Shown in pieces: positions 27,959-36,793 of a stretch of 64,000 bases of DNA. Source of the stretch: Khoudiadiopia massiliensis (GTDB lineage: Bacteria; Bacillota; Clostridia; Tissierellales; Peptoniphilaceae); NCBI GenBank assembly GCA_900290095.1, contig OKQS01000001.1:248001-312000 (forward strand), read 5' to 3'. How positions within the stretch are numbered: position 1 is the first letter of the stretch; each line of letters begins with the position of its first letter. The notes beneath the pieces are model-generated. The model was given only the letters and a program-made list of their open reading frames with translations, did no database searches and had not been told where the DNA came from. Both the position numbers and the translations under genes were made by a program.

Positions 27959-29635
27959 CTATTTGAAATAATCATCTATTCCATCCGCCACGGCATTTGC
28001 CAGAATGCCCTGATGTATGGGATTTTTTATCCATTTGGAATCCCATGGCGATGTAACAAAGCCAAGTTCAACCATAACGGCCGGGACCTTGCATTCCCTT
28101 AATACCAGATATGAAGCACCTTTAATTCCCCTATCTTTCATATTTGATTGTCTGGCTATTTGCTTCTGGATGCATTTTGCCAAGGCCTTGCTGAACCTTA
28201 TCCTCTTTGGATCGTTATGAAGGTCCAAATTCACCTTTGGCTTGAATTTTTCACTGTATGCATAATACCAGGTTTCCAAGCCCTCCCCGGAAAGATTGGC
28301 AGAATTATGGTGGAGACTTACAAAGATATCGGCACCCCACTCATTTGACATGATTGGTCGGTCAATAAGGCGGACATACTCGTCAGTTTCACGAGACATC
28401 TTTACCGCATAGCCCCTCTTTTCAAGCTCATCCCTGAGTTTTAAAGCAACTGTCAAGCTGACATCCTTCTCCAAAATGTCATTGGCCACGGCCCCTGAGT
28501 CAGAGCCGCCATGCCCCGGATCAAGGAAAATCCTGATTTTATTGGTTGAGGTGTTTGGCCTGTGGCCTGAATTGTTTTCTCCGTTTTCAGGCTTGGTCTC
28601 GGGTTTAACCTCAGGTTTAATCTCCGGATCTACAGCCGGCTTAACAAGCCTATTCTCCTTTTCAATTTTTGTGGTATTTATGGCTTTTTTCCCACCGATT
28701 ATGTAGATCTTTTCAAAGTCAAAGCTTTTCGACAGGGCCTTTAAATTGGCATCCCCTGACTTTCTTCCTGAAAGTATTATTGGGGCTGATAATTTATTTG
28801 CCAATGAAGCCGATGCCAGGGCATCTGCAAAGCCCTCACCTGAAACCATTATGACCTTTTTACTTTCGGGATTGGTGAGCTTTGCCAGTTTTAGAGCTGT
28901 CTCATAGCGGGTCTTGCCACCAACCCTGGTAAAAGACTTTGAAGCTTTCTCAAGGCTCTTGGCCATGTTCTTGTCGACTGCAGATTCTCCGCCTACAATC
29001 AAAGCCTTGCTTATATCATTGTCATCCATAAATTTTATGATGTCCCCACCATTTTTCCCGCTGTAAAGTAGAATGGGAGCTGAGTTTTTTAAACTGTAGG
29101 GTCCTGCTGCCAAAGCATCCGGGTAATTCTCCCCGCTGGCTATAACAACTTGGTCTGTATTGGGATCCACTGTTAATGACGCAAGTTTCAAAGCCGTATC
29201 ATACCTGCTGTCTCCGGCTATCCTCTCATATGATTTATCCTTAATAGCCTTCTCTACATTGGCTGACAAGGCATTTTTTCCACCTATTAATGTAATACTT
29301 GATGCACCCAGGCGGTCAATCTCTTTTTTTATTTCCGGATTCAGGCTTTTTGACGGGCTTAAAAGCACCGGGGCCCCCTTTTTCTCTGCATAGAGCATGG
29401 CAGATAGGGCATCAGGGAACTTCTCTCCTGAAACTAGGACCACCTCATCGGCTTCATCAAAACTTTCTTTTGAAAGCAGGACACAAGTTTTATACCTGTC
29501 ACTACCGCCTATCCTCTTAACGAGCTTTTCGCCTTCATCTGCCTCGGCTTCAAAAACCGTGGCACTAATAACCAGCGAAAACACCAATAACAAAGCGATT
29601 TTTAATACATTAATTTTTTTTAAAATAAATCTCAA
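27959..29635 (-). CDS. N-acetylmuramoyl-L-alanine amidase with three CWB2 cell-wall-binding repeats
   Basis: A secreted autolysin of about 558 residues. A signal peptide (KIALLLVFSLVISATVFEAEA) is followed by three CWB2 (PF04122-type) repeats, each opening with R-[IV]-[AG]-G-x-x-R-Y-x-T and holding a VSGE-F/Y-DAL motif. A short Pro/Glu linker (about residues 335-370) leads to a zinc Amidase_3 domain with DPGHGGSDSGA, EKDVSLTVALKL, FVSLHHNSA and the terminal VELGFVTSP. CWB2 triplets anchor proteins non-covalently to an anionic wall polymer, PSII in C. difficile. I chose the TTG at 29635 with GGAGG upstream; a TTG at 29647 is in frame. It ends the pyrG-coaX-dus run. Confidence 0.95.
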   Translation of the reverse strand: MRFILKKINVLKIALLLVFSLVISATVFEAEADEGEKLVKRIGGSDRYKTCVLLSKESFDEADEVVLVSGEKFPDALSAMLYAEKKGAPVLLSPSKSLNPEIKKEIDRLGASSITLIGGKNALSANVEKAIKDKSYERIAGDSRYDTALKLASLTVDPNTDQVVIASGENYPDALAAGPYSLKNSAPILLYSGKNGGDIIKFMDDNDISKALIVGGESAVDKNMAKSLEKASKSFTRVGGKTRYETALKLAKLTNPESKKVIMVSGEGFADALASASLANKLSAPIILSGRKSGDANLKALSKSFDFEKIYIIGGKKAINTTKIEKENRLVKPAVDPEIKPEVKPETKPENGENNSGHRPNTSTNKIRIFLDPGHGGSDSGAVANDILEKDVSLTVALKLRDELEKRGYAVKMSRETDEYVRLIDRPIMSNEWGADIFVSLHHNSANLSGEGLETWYYAYSEKFKPKVNLDLHNDPKRIRFSKALAKCIQKQIARQSNMKDRGIKGASYLVLRECKVPAVMVELGFVTSPWDSKWIKNPIHQGILANAVADGIDDYFK

Positions 29636-29659
29636 AGCAGCCTCCAAACAAATATTAGC

Positions 29660-30622
29660 CTAGCTGTTCAATCTAAGTAAATTTTCCAGCACTTGCTCGA
29701 CCTGATCCATATCTTCCGTTTGATTTATTATCCTTCCGGCCTCCTTAATTCCTCTTAGGCCTTTCAAATAATAAGTAAAATTTTTTCTCATAACTAAGAG
29801 GGCCACATGCTGACCCCTAAGGTCAATCTCCATCCTATAATGGGCAAGCATAGTCGAAATTATGCTTTCAAGAGGTATTTCTTCGTAGGAGCCTTGATCC
29901 AGATAGGAGTTTATCTGGTTAAATATAAAAGGCTTACCTATGGCTCCCCTTCCTATGGCAATGCCGTCACAAGCGGTTTCTTCAAGCATCTTCAAGGCTG
30001 CTTGTGGTGAGTCCACATCGCCGTTGCCAATAACCGGAATACTAAGCCTGCTTTTCAATTCGGCAATCGCCGAAAGGTCAGCATAGCCGGAATACATGGC
30101 TTCCCTTGTCCTGGCATGGAGGCAAACCGAAGCTGCTCCCTCCTCCTGGGCTATTTTTCCAATCTCAAGAAAGTTCTGCCTATGAGAATCCGCTCCAAGG
30201 CGAAACTTTACCGATACCGGCTTATTTGAGCATTTTACCATGCTTGCGATTACCTTGGCTGCAAGAAGGGGTTTTTCCATAAGGGCCGACCCGTCCCCAT
30301 TTTTCACTATTTTAGGTGCCGGACAACCCATATTAAGATCAATTGAAGAAAATTCTTGTCTATTATTTATTTTTTCTTTTATTACTTTTTCAAAAATTTC
30401 AGGTTCATGGCCGAAAAGCTGCAAGATAAGCTTTCCCTCTTCTTCAGAAGACCTGAGGAGTTCATCAGTCTTTTCACTGTTGTAGAAAAGGGCCTTTGCC
30501 GATACCATCTCCGTTACTGCAAAATCCGCCCCATTCCTATAGCATAGAAGTCTGAATGGCGAGTCGCTGAAACCTGCCAAGGGTGCCAAACCGAAAATCT
30601 TTTTATTTGCTTTTATATTCAT
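29660..30622 (-). CDS. dus: tRNA-dihydrouridine synthase
   Basis: A flavoenzyme of about 320 residues that reduces uridines in the tRNA D-loop. It shows the TIM-barrel start FGLAPLAGFSDSPFRLLCY, the DLNMGCPAPKIVKNGDGSALM motif with the catalytic Cys, VSVKFRLGAD, CLHARTREAMYSG and IPVIGNGDVDS. It belongs to the DusB group. ATG at 30622 is preferred; a TTG two codons upstream at 30628 abuts coaX. The coaX-dus adjacency also occurs in Bacillus-type genomes near ftsH. Confidence 0.95.
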   Translation of the reverse strand: MNIKANKKIFGLAPLAGFSDSPFRLLCYRNGADFAVTEMVSAKALFYNSEKTDELLRSSEEEGKLILQLFGHEPEIFEKVIKEKINNRQEFSSIDLNMGCPAPKIVKNGDGSALMEKPLLAAKVIASMVKCSNKPVSVKFRLGADSHRQNFLEIGKIAQEEGAASVCLHARTREAMYSGYADLSAIAELKSRLSIPVIGNGDVDSPQAALKMLEETACDGIAIGRGAIGKPFIFNQINSYLDQGSYEEIPLESIISTMLAHYRMEIDLRGQHVALLVMRKNFTYYLKGLRGIKEAGRIINQTEDMDQVEQVLENLLRLNS

Positions 30623-30628
30623 TCTCAA

Positions 30629-31456
30629 TTAGTTTTTTCTCGCCTTCAAAGTCTTCTCATATATAATCCTCAGTCCGTCCAATGTAAGGTCCCTATCGAC
30701 TATTTCTATATATTTTGAATTCTTTGAAAGGAGATTTGAATAGCCGCCTGTAGCGACCACCTTGACCTTTTCAACAGACTCCTTGTCTTTGATTTCCTGA
30801 ACAATTATCTCCGTCAAATGGTCAACCATTCCAATATAGCCTTGAACTATACCTATCTGCATGGCCTCTATGGTATTTTTCCCAATGGCGTGGTCCAGGA
30901 GTTGGAGCTCAACCTTCGGCAACTTTGCAGTCCTGGACGTAAGGCCGTCTGCCCCCATGCTGATTCCTGGAGCTATTGAGCCCCCCAAATATGAACCGTC
31001 CGAGGATACAACATCGTGGGTAATAGCCGTTCCTATGTCTATGATCACCAGGGGTCCCTCGTATTTTTCATATCCTGCCACAGCATTAATTATCCTATCT
31101 GATCCTACATCCTTTGGATTGTCCATCTTTATGGGAATCCCGGTCTTTGTACCTTCCCCCACAATATAGGGAGTGATTTTCAAAAACCTCCCCATCATGG
31201 TGTTGAATCTATGGTTCAAAACAGGGACCACCGATCCAATTATTACGTCTTTTATATGGTCTCTTCTGTAGTTGAAATGGTTTAGGATCCCTTCAAGCTC
31301 TATACCGTACTCGTCTGAGGTCTTGACCAGGTTGGTCTGGGTTCTCCACTGGTGCTCAAGCTTTTTATCCTTAAAAATCCCCCATGTGAGGTTGGTGTTT
31401 CCGATATCAAGTGCCAGCAATCTGGATCCCGGTTCTCTTTGATTTATATCGCTCAT
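30629..31456 (-). CDS. coaX: Type III pantothenate kinase
   Basis: A 275-residue CoaX, an ASKHA-fold kinase for the first step of coenzyme A synthesis. It has LLALDIGNTNLTWGIFKD (phosphate loop), GSDRIINAVAGYEKYEG, VIDIGTAITHDVV and YLGGSIAPGISMGADGL. It overlaps the upstream ECF transporter gene by ATGA, so uptake of pantothenate and its phosphorylation are encoded as a pair. Confidence 0.97.
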   Translation of the reverse strand: MSDINQREPGSRLLALDIGNTNLTWGIFKDKKLEHQWRTQTNLVKTSDEYGIELEGILNHFNYRRDHIKDVIIGSVVPVLNHRFNTMMGRFLKITPYIVGEGTKTGIPIKMDNPKDVGSDRIINAVAGYEKYEGPLVIIDIGTAITHDVVSSDGSYLGGSIAPGISMGADGLTSRTAKLPKVELQLLDHAIGKNTIEAMQIGIVQGYIGMVDHLTEIIVQEIKDKESVEKVKVVATGGYSNLLSKNSKYIEIVDRDLTLDGLRIIYEKTLKARKN

Positions 31457-32049
31457 AGCTTTTCCTTATTTTTCCTACCGGCTTCCAGGGCCCCACAGAC
31501 TACAACTGCCAGGATTGCTGCAAATATGGCCTCCGGAACCCCATTGGTTCCAAAAACTGTCAGCACCATAACCTGGACCGCCTTCAGCGTTTTACCTGTC
31601 ATCTTCATTAAGTCGTTAGCATAAATAAAGTAGATAGATCCCATTACCATACAAGTGTGAAGTACGGTTCCTAAGAAAGCCGGAACAGCATAATGGACAA
31701 ACTTTGACTTGCCCCTCAACTTTTCACCCAACCAGCCTACAAAAAATCCGAAGGCCACCCTGGTGGCAACGGAAACAAGAGGGTTCATTAAAAATGGAGT
31801 CATAAGTCCGGCCTCCCCCCTCATGGCTCTGAAGAAAGATGTTAGGCCGAATGCCAAACCCAGGATAGAACCGTATTTCCAGCCCCCATATAGGGCTCCT
31901 ATAACAACCGGTATGTGCATGGATGTGACCGAGATAACCCCTATGGTAAAGTAACCCAGACGGGTAATGTTGATCACAAGCATTATGGCTATAAATACAG
32001 CCAGTTTTGAAATGTTCTTTGCATTAAAAAATCTATCATTATTATTCAT
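31453..32049 (-). CDS. panT: ECF transporter S component, probably for pantothenate (PanT)
   Basis: A 198-residue membrane protein with about six helices, of the ECF-type S-component fold. YFTIGVISVTSMHIPVVIGALYGGWKYG is the usual S-component region, with a family-like GLAFGLTSFFRA next. Substrate is inferred from the ATGA overlap with coaX and from sequence resemblance to PanT; a folate-type S component is less likely. Energising subunits are not in the window. The second ATG (32049) fits the GGAGG site best; another ATG at 32052 is possible. Confidence 0.82.
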   Translation of the reverse strand: MNNNDRFFNAKNISKLAVFIAIMLVINITRLGYFTIGVISVTSMHIPVVIGALYGGWKYGSILGLAFGLTSFFRAMRGEAGLMTPFLMNPLVSVATRVAFGFFVGWLGEKLRGKSKFVHYAVPAFLGTVLHTCMVMGSIYFIYANDLMKMTGKTLKAVQVMVLTVFGTNGVPEAIFAAILAVVVCGALEAGRKNKEKL

Positions 32050-32052
32050 CAT

Positions 32053-32169
32053 ATCCTCCGATCCGGCTCGCTAGGATGCCGGTCATCCGGCCTCTCGGCC
32101 CCTACATTCCTACACTTAATTCCTTGGCAACATAGCGGCCTTAAGGTCCACTTGGCCAAGGTTTTAATA
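32053..32169 (-). other. Structured 117-base leader between pyrG and panT
   Basis: Reading leftward, this gap is rich in inverted repeats. The palindromes CTTGGCCAAG and CCTTAAGG occur, as does a longer CCTTGGC/GCCAAGG pairing that competes with the first palindrome. Two small hairpins follow, GGCC-GAGA-GGCC and GCCGG-ATGA-CCGGC, ending near the GGAGG of panT. There is no U-tract, so it is not a simple terminator. It matches no riboswitch I recognise. A leader regulating panT-coaX is possible but unproven. Confidence 0.4.
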
Positions 32170-33792
32170 TTACGCCTTTACATCCTTCTTATTTTCCTTG
32201 AGCTTTAAGCAGCTCCTTATAAGTCCTGAGAACAGAGGGTGAGGAGAATTTGGCCTGGACCTGAATTCCGGATGGAATTGGCTGGCTATGAAAAATGTCT
32301 GATCAGGTCTCTCTACTATCTCCATGAGATTGTGGGAAAGTTTAACTCCTGAAAAGATCAGACCCGACCCCTCTTCAATCATCTCTACATACTTATTGTT
32401 AACCTCATATCTATGCCTGTGGCGTTCAACAATATTGTCATCCCCATAAAGCTTGTAAGCCAAGGAATTTTCTTTGACATGAAAATCCTGATTTCCAAGT
32501 CTGAGTGTTCCCCCGATCTTTCCGCCCTCGTCCTGGTCCTCTAAGAGATGGAGAACGGGATATGGGGTCCCGGGATTAAACTCGGTTGATGAGGCATCCT
32601 TAAGGCCCAGCTCATTTCTCGCCGCTTCAACAACGCAGAGCTGCATTCCCAGGCAGATGCCAAGGAAAGGCAGGTCTTTCTTTCTGGCATACTCGATTGC
32701 AAGGAGCATACCTTCTATGCCGCGTTCTCCGAAGCCCCCCGGAACCAGGATACCGTCCGTGTCCTTAAGTTTGTTTTCTACATTCTCTTTTTTAATTTTT
32801 TCAGCATCAATATAGTCGACTATTATCTTGGCTCCCAGGTTATATCCTGCATCCGCCAAGGCTTCATAAACCGAAAGATAGGCATCCCTGAGTTTTGTAT
32901 ACTTTCCGACCAGGGCTATCCTTATTTCTTTATCGGCCTTCTTGAACTTTTCACACATGGCCTTCCAATCACCTATCTTGTCAGCCTTGGCTTTTAAGCC
33001 GAAGTGCTTCAATATATATGAATCCAGATTCTGCTCATGGAAAACCAAGGGAACTTCATAAATCAGGTCAACATTCTTCGATTCTATAATGGCCTCTTTC
33101 GGAAGGTCACAGAAAAGTGAGATCTTTTCAAATATTTCATCAGTGATCTCCTCTGCAGCCCTCAATATGAAAACATCAGGCTTTATTCCGTAGCTCATCA
33201 ATTCTTTAAAAGAGTGCTGGGCCGGCTTGGTCTTCAGCTCATGGGTGCATGGTATGGTCGGAATCAGGACCGTATGGATAAACATTACATTCTCAGGCTG
33301 CATTGAGTGGATCTGCCTTATGGCTTCAATGAAGGGCTGGGACTCTATGTCCCCCACAGTTCCCCCAATTTCGGTAATGATAAAATCAGCTTCACTCTCT
33401 TCCGCAACTCTGAAAACCTTGGCCTTAATCTCATCCGTAACATGGGGAATAACCTGAACGGTCTTTCCCTCATAAAGGCCCTGTCTTTCCTTGTTAATAA
33501 CTGTGCTGTAAATTTTGCCGGAAGTTATGGAAGAATTCTTTGTCAATTCTTCATCTATGAATCTCTCATAATGTCCAAGATCCAGGTCGGTCTCACCGCC
33601 GTCTCTTGTAACATAGACCTCTCCGTGTTGGTAGGGACTCATGGTCCCCGGATCAACATTCAGATAAGGGTCGAATTTTTGCATAAATACGGAATAGCCG
33701 TTATCCTTCAAGAGCCTGCCAACGCTGGCGGCGGAAATTCCCTTGCCGATTCCGGAAACCACCCCTCCGGTCACAAAAATAAATTTAGACAT
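32170..33792 (-). CDS. pyrG: CTP synthase
   Basis: A 540-residue enzyme that aminates UTP to CTP with glutamine. The amidoligase domain starts FVTGGVVSGIGKGISAASVG and has DPYLNVDPGTMSPYQHGEVY. The glutaminase domain (about residues 290-540) has the nucleophile in FLGICLGMQLCVVEAARN and the His-Glu pair in ASQFHPEFRSRP. CTP made here also feeds the CDP-choline and CDP-glycerol enzymes at the right end of the window, though this is only a metabolic link. Confidence 0.98.
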   Translation of the reverse strand: MSKFIFVTGGVVSGIGKGISAASVGRLLKDNGYSVFMQKFDPYLNVDPGTMSPYQHGEVYVTRDGGETDLDLGHYERFIDEELTKNSSITSGKIYSTVINKERQGLYEGKTVQVIPHVTDEIKAKVFRVAEESEADFIITEIGGTVGDIESQPFIEAIRQIHSMQPENVMFIHTVLIPTIPCTHELKTKPAQHSFKELMSYGIKPDVFILRAAEEITDEIFEKISLFCDLPKEAIIESKNVDLIYEVPLVFHEQNLDSYILKHFGLKAKADKIGDWKAMCEKFKKADKEIRIALVGKYTKLRDAYLSVYEALADAGYNLGAKIIVDYIDAEKIKKENVENKLKDTDGILVPGGFGERGIEGMLLAIEYARKKDLPFLGICLGMQLCVVEAARNELGLKDASSTEFNPGTPYPVLHLLEDQDEGGKIGGTLRLGNQDFHVKENSLAYKLYGDDNIVERHRHRYEVNNKYVEMIEEGSGLIFSGVKLSHNLMEIVERPDQTFFIASQFHPEFRSRPNSPHPLFSGLIRSCLKLKENKKDVKA

Positions 33793-33814
33793 CAGATTAC
33801 CTTCCTAAGTTTTG

Positions 33815-34345
33815 CTATTCTTTGCCCAATTTTAAGCGGCGGATCTGTTTATTTACTTCTTCCATGTATTCCTGCCCTATATGGATACTTGAGCTGGTCG
33901 GCGCCTTGCCCCTCTCCTTGGTCACATAGACTAGGTCACCCCTCTTTGTGTCCCAGCCCCATTTTCTTATCTCTTTCCACTCAATAAAAACATTGTCGGC
34001 CAGCATGCCGTTTTGTCCCAATTTAATCTCAATGAGGTTATAGAAAAAGAAAACAATAGCCAGGAGAACCATTACTATGCCGTCAAGCTTTTGCCCTCCT
34101 ACAAAGGATATGACCCCCATTCCGGCCATAAGCAGACATATGAAAAGGGTGGATTTCTTATTTCCTCTTTTTACGGAGTAAATCGGACCTTCCAACTGCT
34201 TCTCCATAGTTTTCCCTCTTATTATTTTATAGAGGAAGAAGATCAGAAGTGCCCCATATATGATGCTTATGATGCTCCAGTTTCCAATTGCAGAGAAGAT
34301 GTTTGATGTTCCGGCCCCTTGGCCTGCAGCTTTAACACTTGTCAT
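33815..34345 (-). CDS. DUF5673-like small membrane protein
   Basis: A 176-residue protein with about three membrane helices in the first 110 residues ([52 protein letters not shown]). A soluble C-terminal part with [15 protein letters not shown] and a basic end follows. The WKEI-W pattern resembles the DUF5673/PH-like membrane proteins of Bacillota, a family with no known function. Its ATG overlaps the ftsH stop (ATGA), suggesting coupled expression with the FtsH protease. Confidence 0.65.
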   Translation of the reverse strand: MTSVKAAGQGAGTSNIFSAIGNWSIISIIYGALLIFFLYKIIRGKTMEKQLEGPIYSVKRGNKKSTLFICLLMAGMGVISFVGGQKLDGIVMVLLAIVFFFYNLIEIKLGQNGMLADNVFIEWKEIRKWGWDTKRGDLVYVTKERGKAPTSSSIHIGQEYMEEVNKQIRRLKLGKE

Positions 34346-36210
34346 ACAAATTCTCCTCTCTCCATATCATATTCCTTGCCGAATTCGACAAAGAGCTTTT
34401 CAAATTCTTCACGTCTTACAGTTTCTTTATCTAATAGCAGTTCAGTAAGTTCCTCCATTAATTCCCTGTTCCCTTCCAATATATCTATGGCGGTTTTATA
34501 TGAAGAATTCATAAGATTGCTTACTTCACTGTCGATCTTTCTTGCGGTTTCTTCAGAATAGTTCCTGACCCTTCCAAGATCATTGCCTAAAAATACATCA
34601 TCCTTATCTTCTTCATAGGCAACGGGTCCTAGCTTTCCACTCATTCCGTATCTTACTATCATATCCCTGGCCACCTTGGTTGCCCTCTCTATATCATTGG
34701 CAGCCCCGGTTGAGATATCATCAAGATAAACCTGTTCGGCAGCCCTGCCGCCTAAAAATGAGACCAGGTCGGCAAGCATATACTTTTTGGACAGGAACAT
34801 GAGGTCATCTTCAGGCAGGAAGGAGGTGAAGCCACCGGCCATCCCCCTGGGGACTATAGTTATGAGGTTTACCGTATCCGTTGTCGGCAGGGCCCTTGTA
34901 ACAATGGCGTGGCCCGCCTCATGATAGGCCGTAAGTTGCCTTTCCTTTTCCAAGACCTTCCTGGACTTTTTCTCAGGTCCGGCCTGGACTTTTATTGCCG
35001 CCTCTTCAAAAGTTGGCATATCTATTTCTAACTTGTTTTCTCTGGCAGTTAATAGGGCCGCTTCATTGGCCATATTCTCAAGATCTGCCGGTGTAAATCC
35101 GGCAGTCTGTCTGCCCAGGGCATCCATATCAACATCGTCCGAAACTTTTTTATTCCTGAGATGGACCTTTAAAATTTCTTCCCTTTCATGGGCATCGGGC
35201 ATTCCGACCAAAACCCTTCTGTCAAATCTTCCCGGTCTGAGCAGGGCCGGGTCCAAGATGTCAGGCCTGTTTGTGGCGGCCATAATTATGATGCCCTCAT
35301 TGACATCAAAGCCGTCCATTTCAACCAGGAGCTGGTTAAGGGTCTGTTCCCTCTCATCATTGCCGCCCCCAAGTCCGGCGCCCCTTCTGCGTCCGACAGC
35401 ATCAATCTCATCTATAAATACTATACAGGGTGAGTTCTTTTTGGCTTCCTTAAAAAGATCCCTGACCCTGGAAGCCCCCACACCTACGAACATCTCGACA
35501 AAATCCGAACCTGAAATTGTGTAGAAAGGAACTCCGGCTTCACCGGCCACAGCTCTTGATAAGTAGGTCTTTCCTGTTCCCGGAGGGCCCACCATAAGAA
35601 TGCCTTTGGGGATCCTGGCCCCCACTTCCATATATTTTTTGGGATTTTTAAGAAAATCCACAACTTCGGCCAATTCCTCTTTCTCCTCTTTCAGTCCGGC
35701 CACATCCGCAAAAGTTATCTTCTTTAGATGGTCTCTATTAAGAACGGCCTTGCTCTTTCCGAAGCTGGCCACTCCCGACTGGTTACCTGTCCTCTTAAAG
35801 AAGCTGAAGAGAAAGAAAAGCATAATCCCCATAAAAAGTAAGTCAGGCAACATTGAAATTATAATGTTGGGCTCGGGGGCTGCCTCAAAGACCATCTCGA
35901 GCTGTCCCGTCTCAACCTTTTGCTTTATATATTGGTCATAAAAGTCCGGAAAATAGGTGTTGGGTATTACCACCTCAAAGGTGCTTTTATCCTTGTCCTT
36001 CATTACGCCCCTGAGTTTTTCACCCTGATAGACCAAGCTTTTTACCTGGTCTCCCGACAACTGCTCAATAAGCTTGCCGTGGGTGATTTCCCGGTTGGTG
36101 TTTGTTTTCCATGGCTGTGAAAAAAACAAAAAAGCCGCAATAATAGTTATTGGTATTAAATAGCTTATTAACAGCCTGGTATTGGGGTTTCTGTTATTGT
36201 TATTATTCAT
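34342..36210 (-). CDS. ftsH: ATP-dependent zinc metalloprotease FtsH
   Basis: A 622-residue membrane AAA+ protease for quality control of membrane and regulatory proteins. Two N-terminal helices (about residues 10-27 and 110-130) flank a periplasmic-type domain. The AAA core has Walker [19 protein letters not shown], Walker [12 protein letters not shown] and the [22 protein letters not shown]. The zinc site is HEAGH, with a downstream Asp in [15 protein letters not shown]. tilS-hpt-ftsH is the standard Bacillota order. Confidence 0.98.
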   Translation of the reverse strand: MNNNNNRNPNTRLLISYLIPITIIAAFLFFSQPWKTNTNREITHGKLIEQLSGDQVKSLVYQGEKLRGVMKDKDKSTFEVVIPNTYFPDFYDQYIKQKVETGQLEMVFEAAPEPNIIISMLPDLLFMGIMLFFLFSFFKRTGNQSGVASFGKSKAVLNRDHLKKITFADVAGLKEEKEELAEVVDFLKNPKKYMEVGARIPKGILMVGPPGTGKTYLSRAVAGEAGVPFYTISGSDFVEMFVGVGASRVRDLFKEAKKNSPCIVFIDEIDAVGRRRGAGLGGGNDEREQTLNQLLVEMDGFDVNEGIIIMAATNRPDILDPALLRPGRFDRRVLVGMPDAHEREEILKVHLRNKKVSDDVDMDALGRQTAGFTPADLENMANEAALLTARENKLEIDMPTFEEAAIKVQAGPEKKSRKVLEKERQLTAYHEAGHAIVTRALPTTDTVNLITIVPRGMAGGFTSFLPEDDLMFLSKKYMLADLVSFLGGRAAEQVYLDDISTGAANDIERATKVARDMIVRYGMSGKLGPVAYEEDKDDVFLGNDLGRVRNYSEETARKIDSEVSNLMNSSYKTAIDILEGNRELMEELTELLLDKETVRREEFEKLFVEFGKEYDMERGEFV

Positions 36211-36238
36211 CAGTTTTTTAATCCTTTATCTATATAAT

Positions 36239-36793
36239 TCACTTATAATATCTAGGCTTCAATGTAGCAACATAGGGCAAATTTCTCAATTTCTGGTTAA
36301 AGTCCATGCCGTAGCCAATAACATACTCATCCGGGATTTCGAAGCCTACAAAGTCCCCATGGAGGTCCACAAGCCTTCTTCCTTCTTTATTGAGAAGGGC
36401 TGCGATTTTAACCGACTTGGCTCCCCTGTCTTTCAGATTTTTTGTCAAGTAATCGAGGGTATAGCCTGTGTCAATTATATCTTCAACAATCAGGAGGTTC
36501 TTTCCCATGAAGGGATTCTCAATGTCTTTAATTATCCTGACATCCCCGGAAGATACGGTACTGGATCCATAAGAAGCAACGGACATGAAATCAATCTCAA
36601 CATCCAGGTCGACATTTTTCATCAGCTCGGTCATAAACATAACTCCGCCTTTGAGTATACAAACAAGAAGCAGGTCGGCACTGTCATTCTCATAGTATTC
36701 GGTGACCTGCTTGCCAAGTTCGGCAACCCTTTCTGCGATCTCTTTCTTAGTAAAAAGTATCCGATCTACAAATTTGTTCAATCCTTCATCCAT
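36239..36793 (-). CDS. hpt: Hypoxanthine phosphoribosyltransferase
   Basis: A 184-residue purine salvage enzyme that converts hypoxanthine/guanine and PRPP to IMP/GMP. The PRPP loop LLIVEDIIDTGYTLDYL and LLVCILKGGVMFMTEL near residue 45 are diagnostic. I chose the ATG at 36793, which has GGAGG five bases upstream; the frame opens at 36805. It overlaps the end of tilS by 16 bases. Confidence 0.97.
   Translation of the reverse strand: MDEGLNKFVDRILFTKKEIAERVAELGKQVTEYYENDSADLLLVCILKGGVMFMTELMKNVDLDVEIDFMSVASYGSSTVSSGDVRIIKDIENPFMGKNLLIVEDIIDTGYTLDYLTKNLKDRGAKSVKIAALLNKEGRRLVDLHGDFVGFEIPDEYVIGYGMDFNQKLRNLPYVATLKPRYYK

Noticed and set aside
32053-32169. THF or other known vitamin riboswitch before panT
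   Set aside because: None of the conserved THF, TPP, FMN or cobalamin core segments is seen; kept only as an unnamed structured leader.
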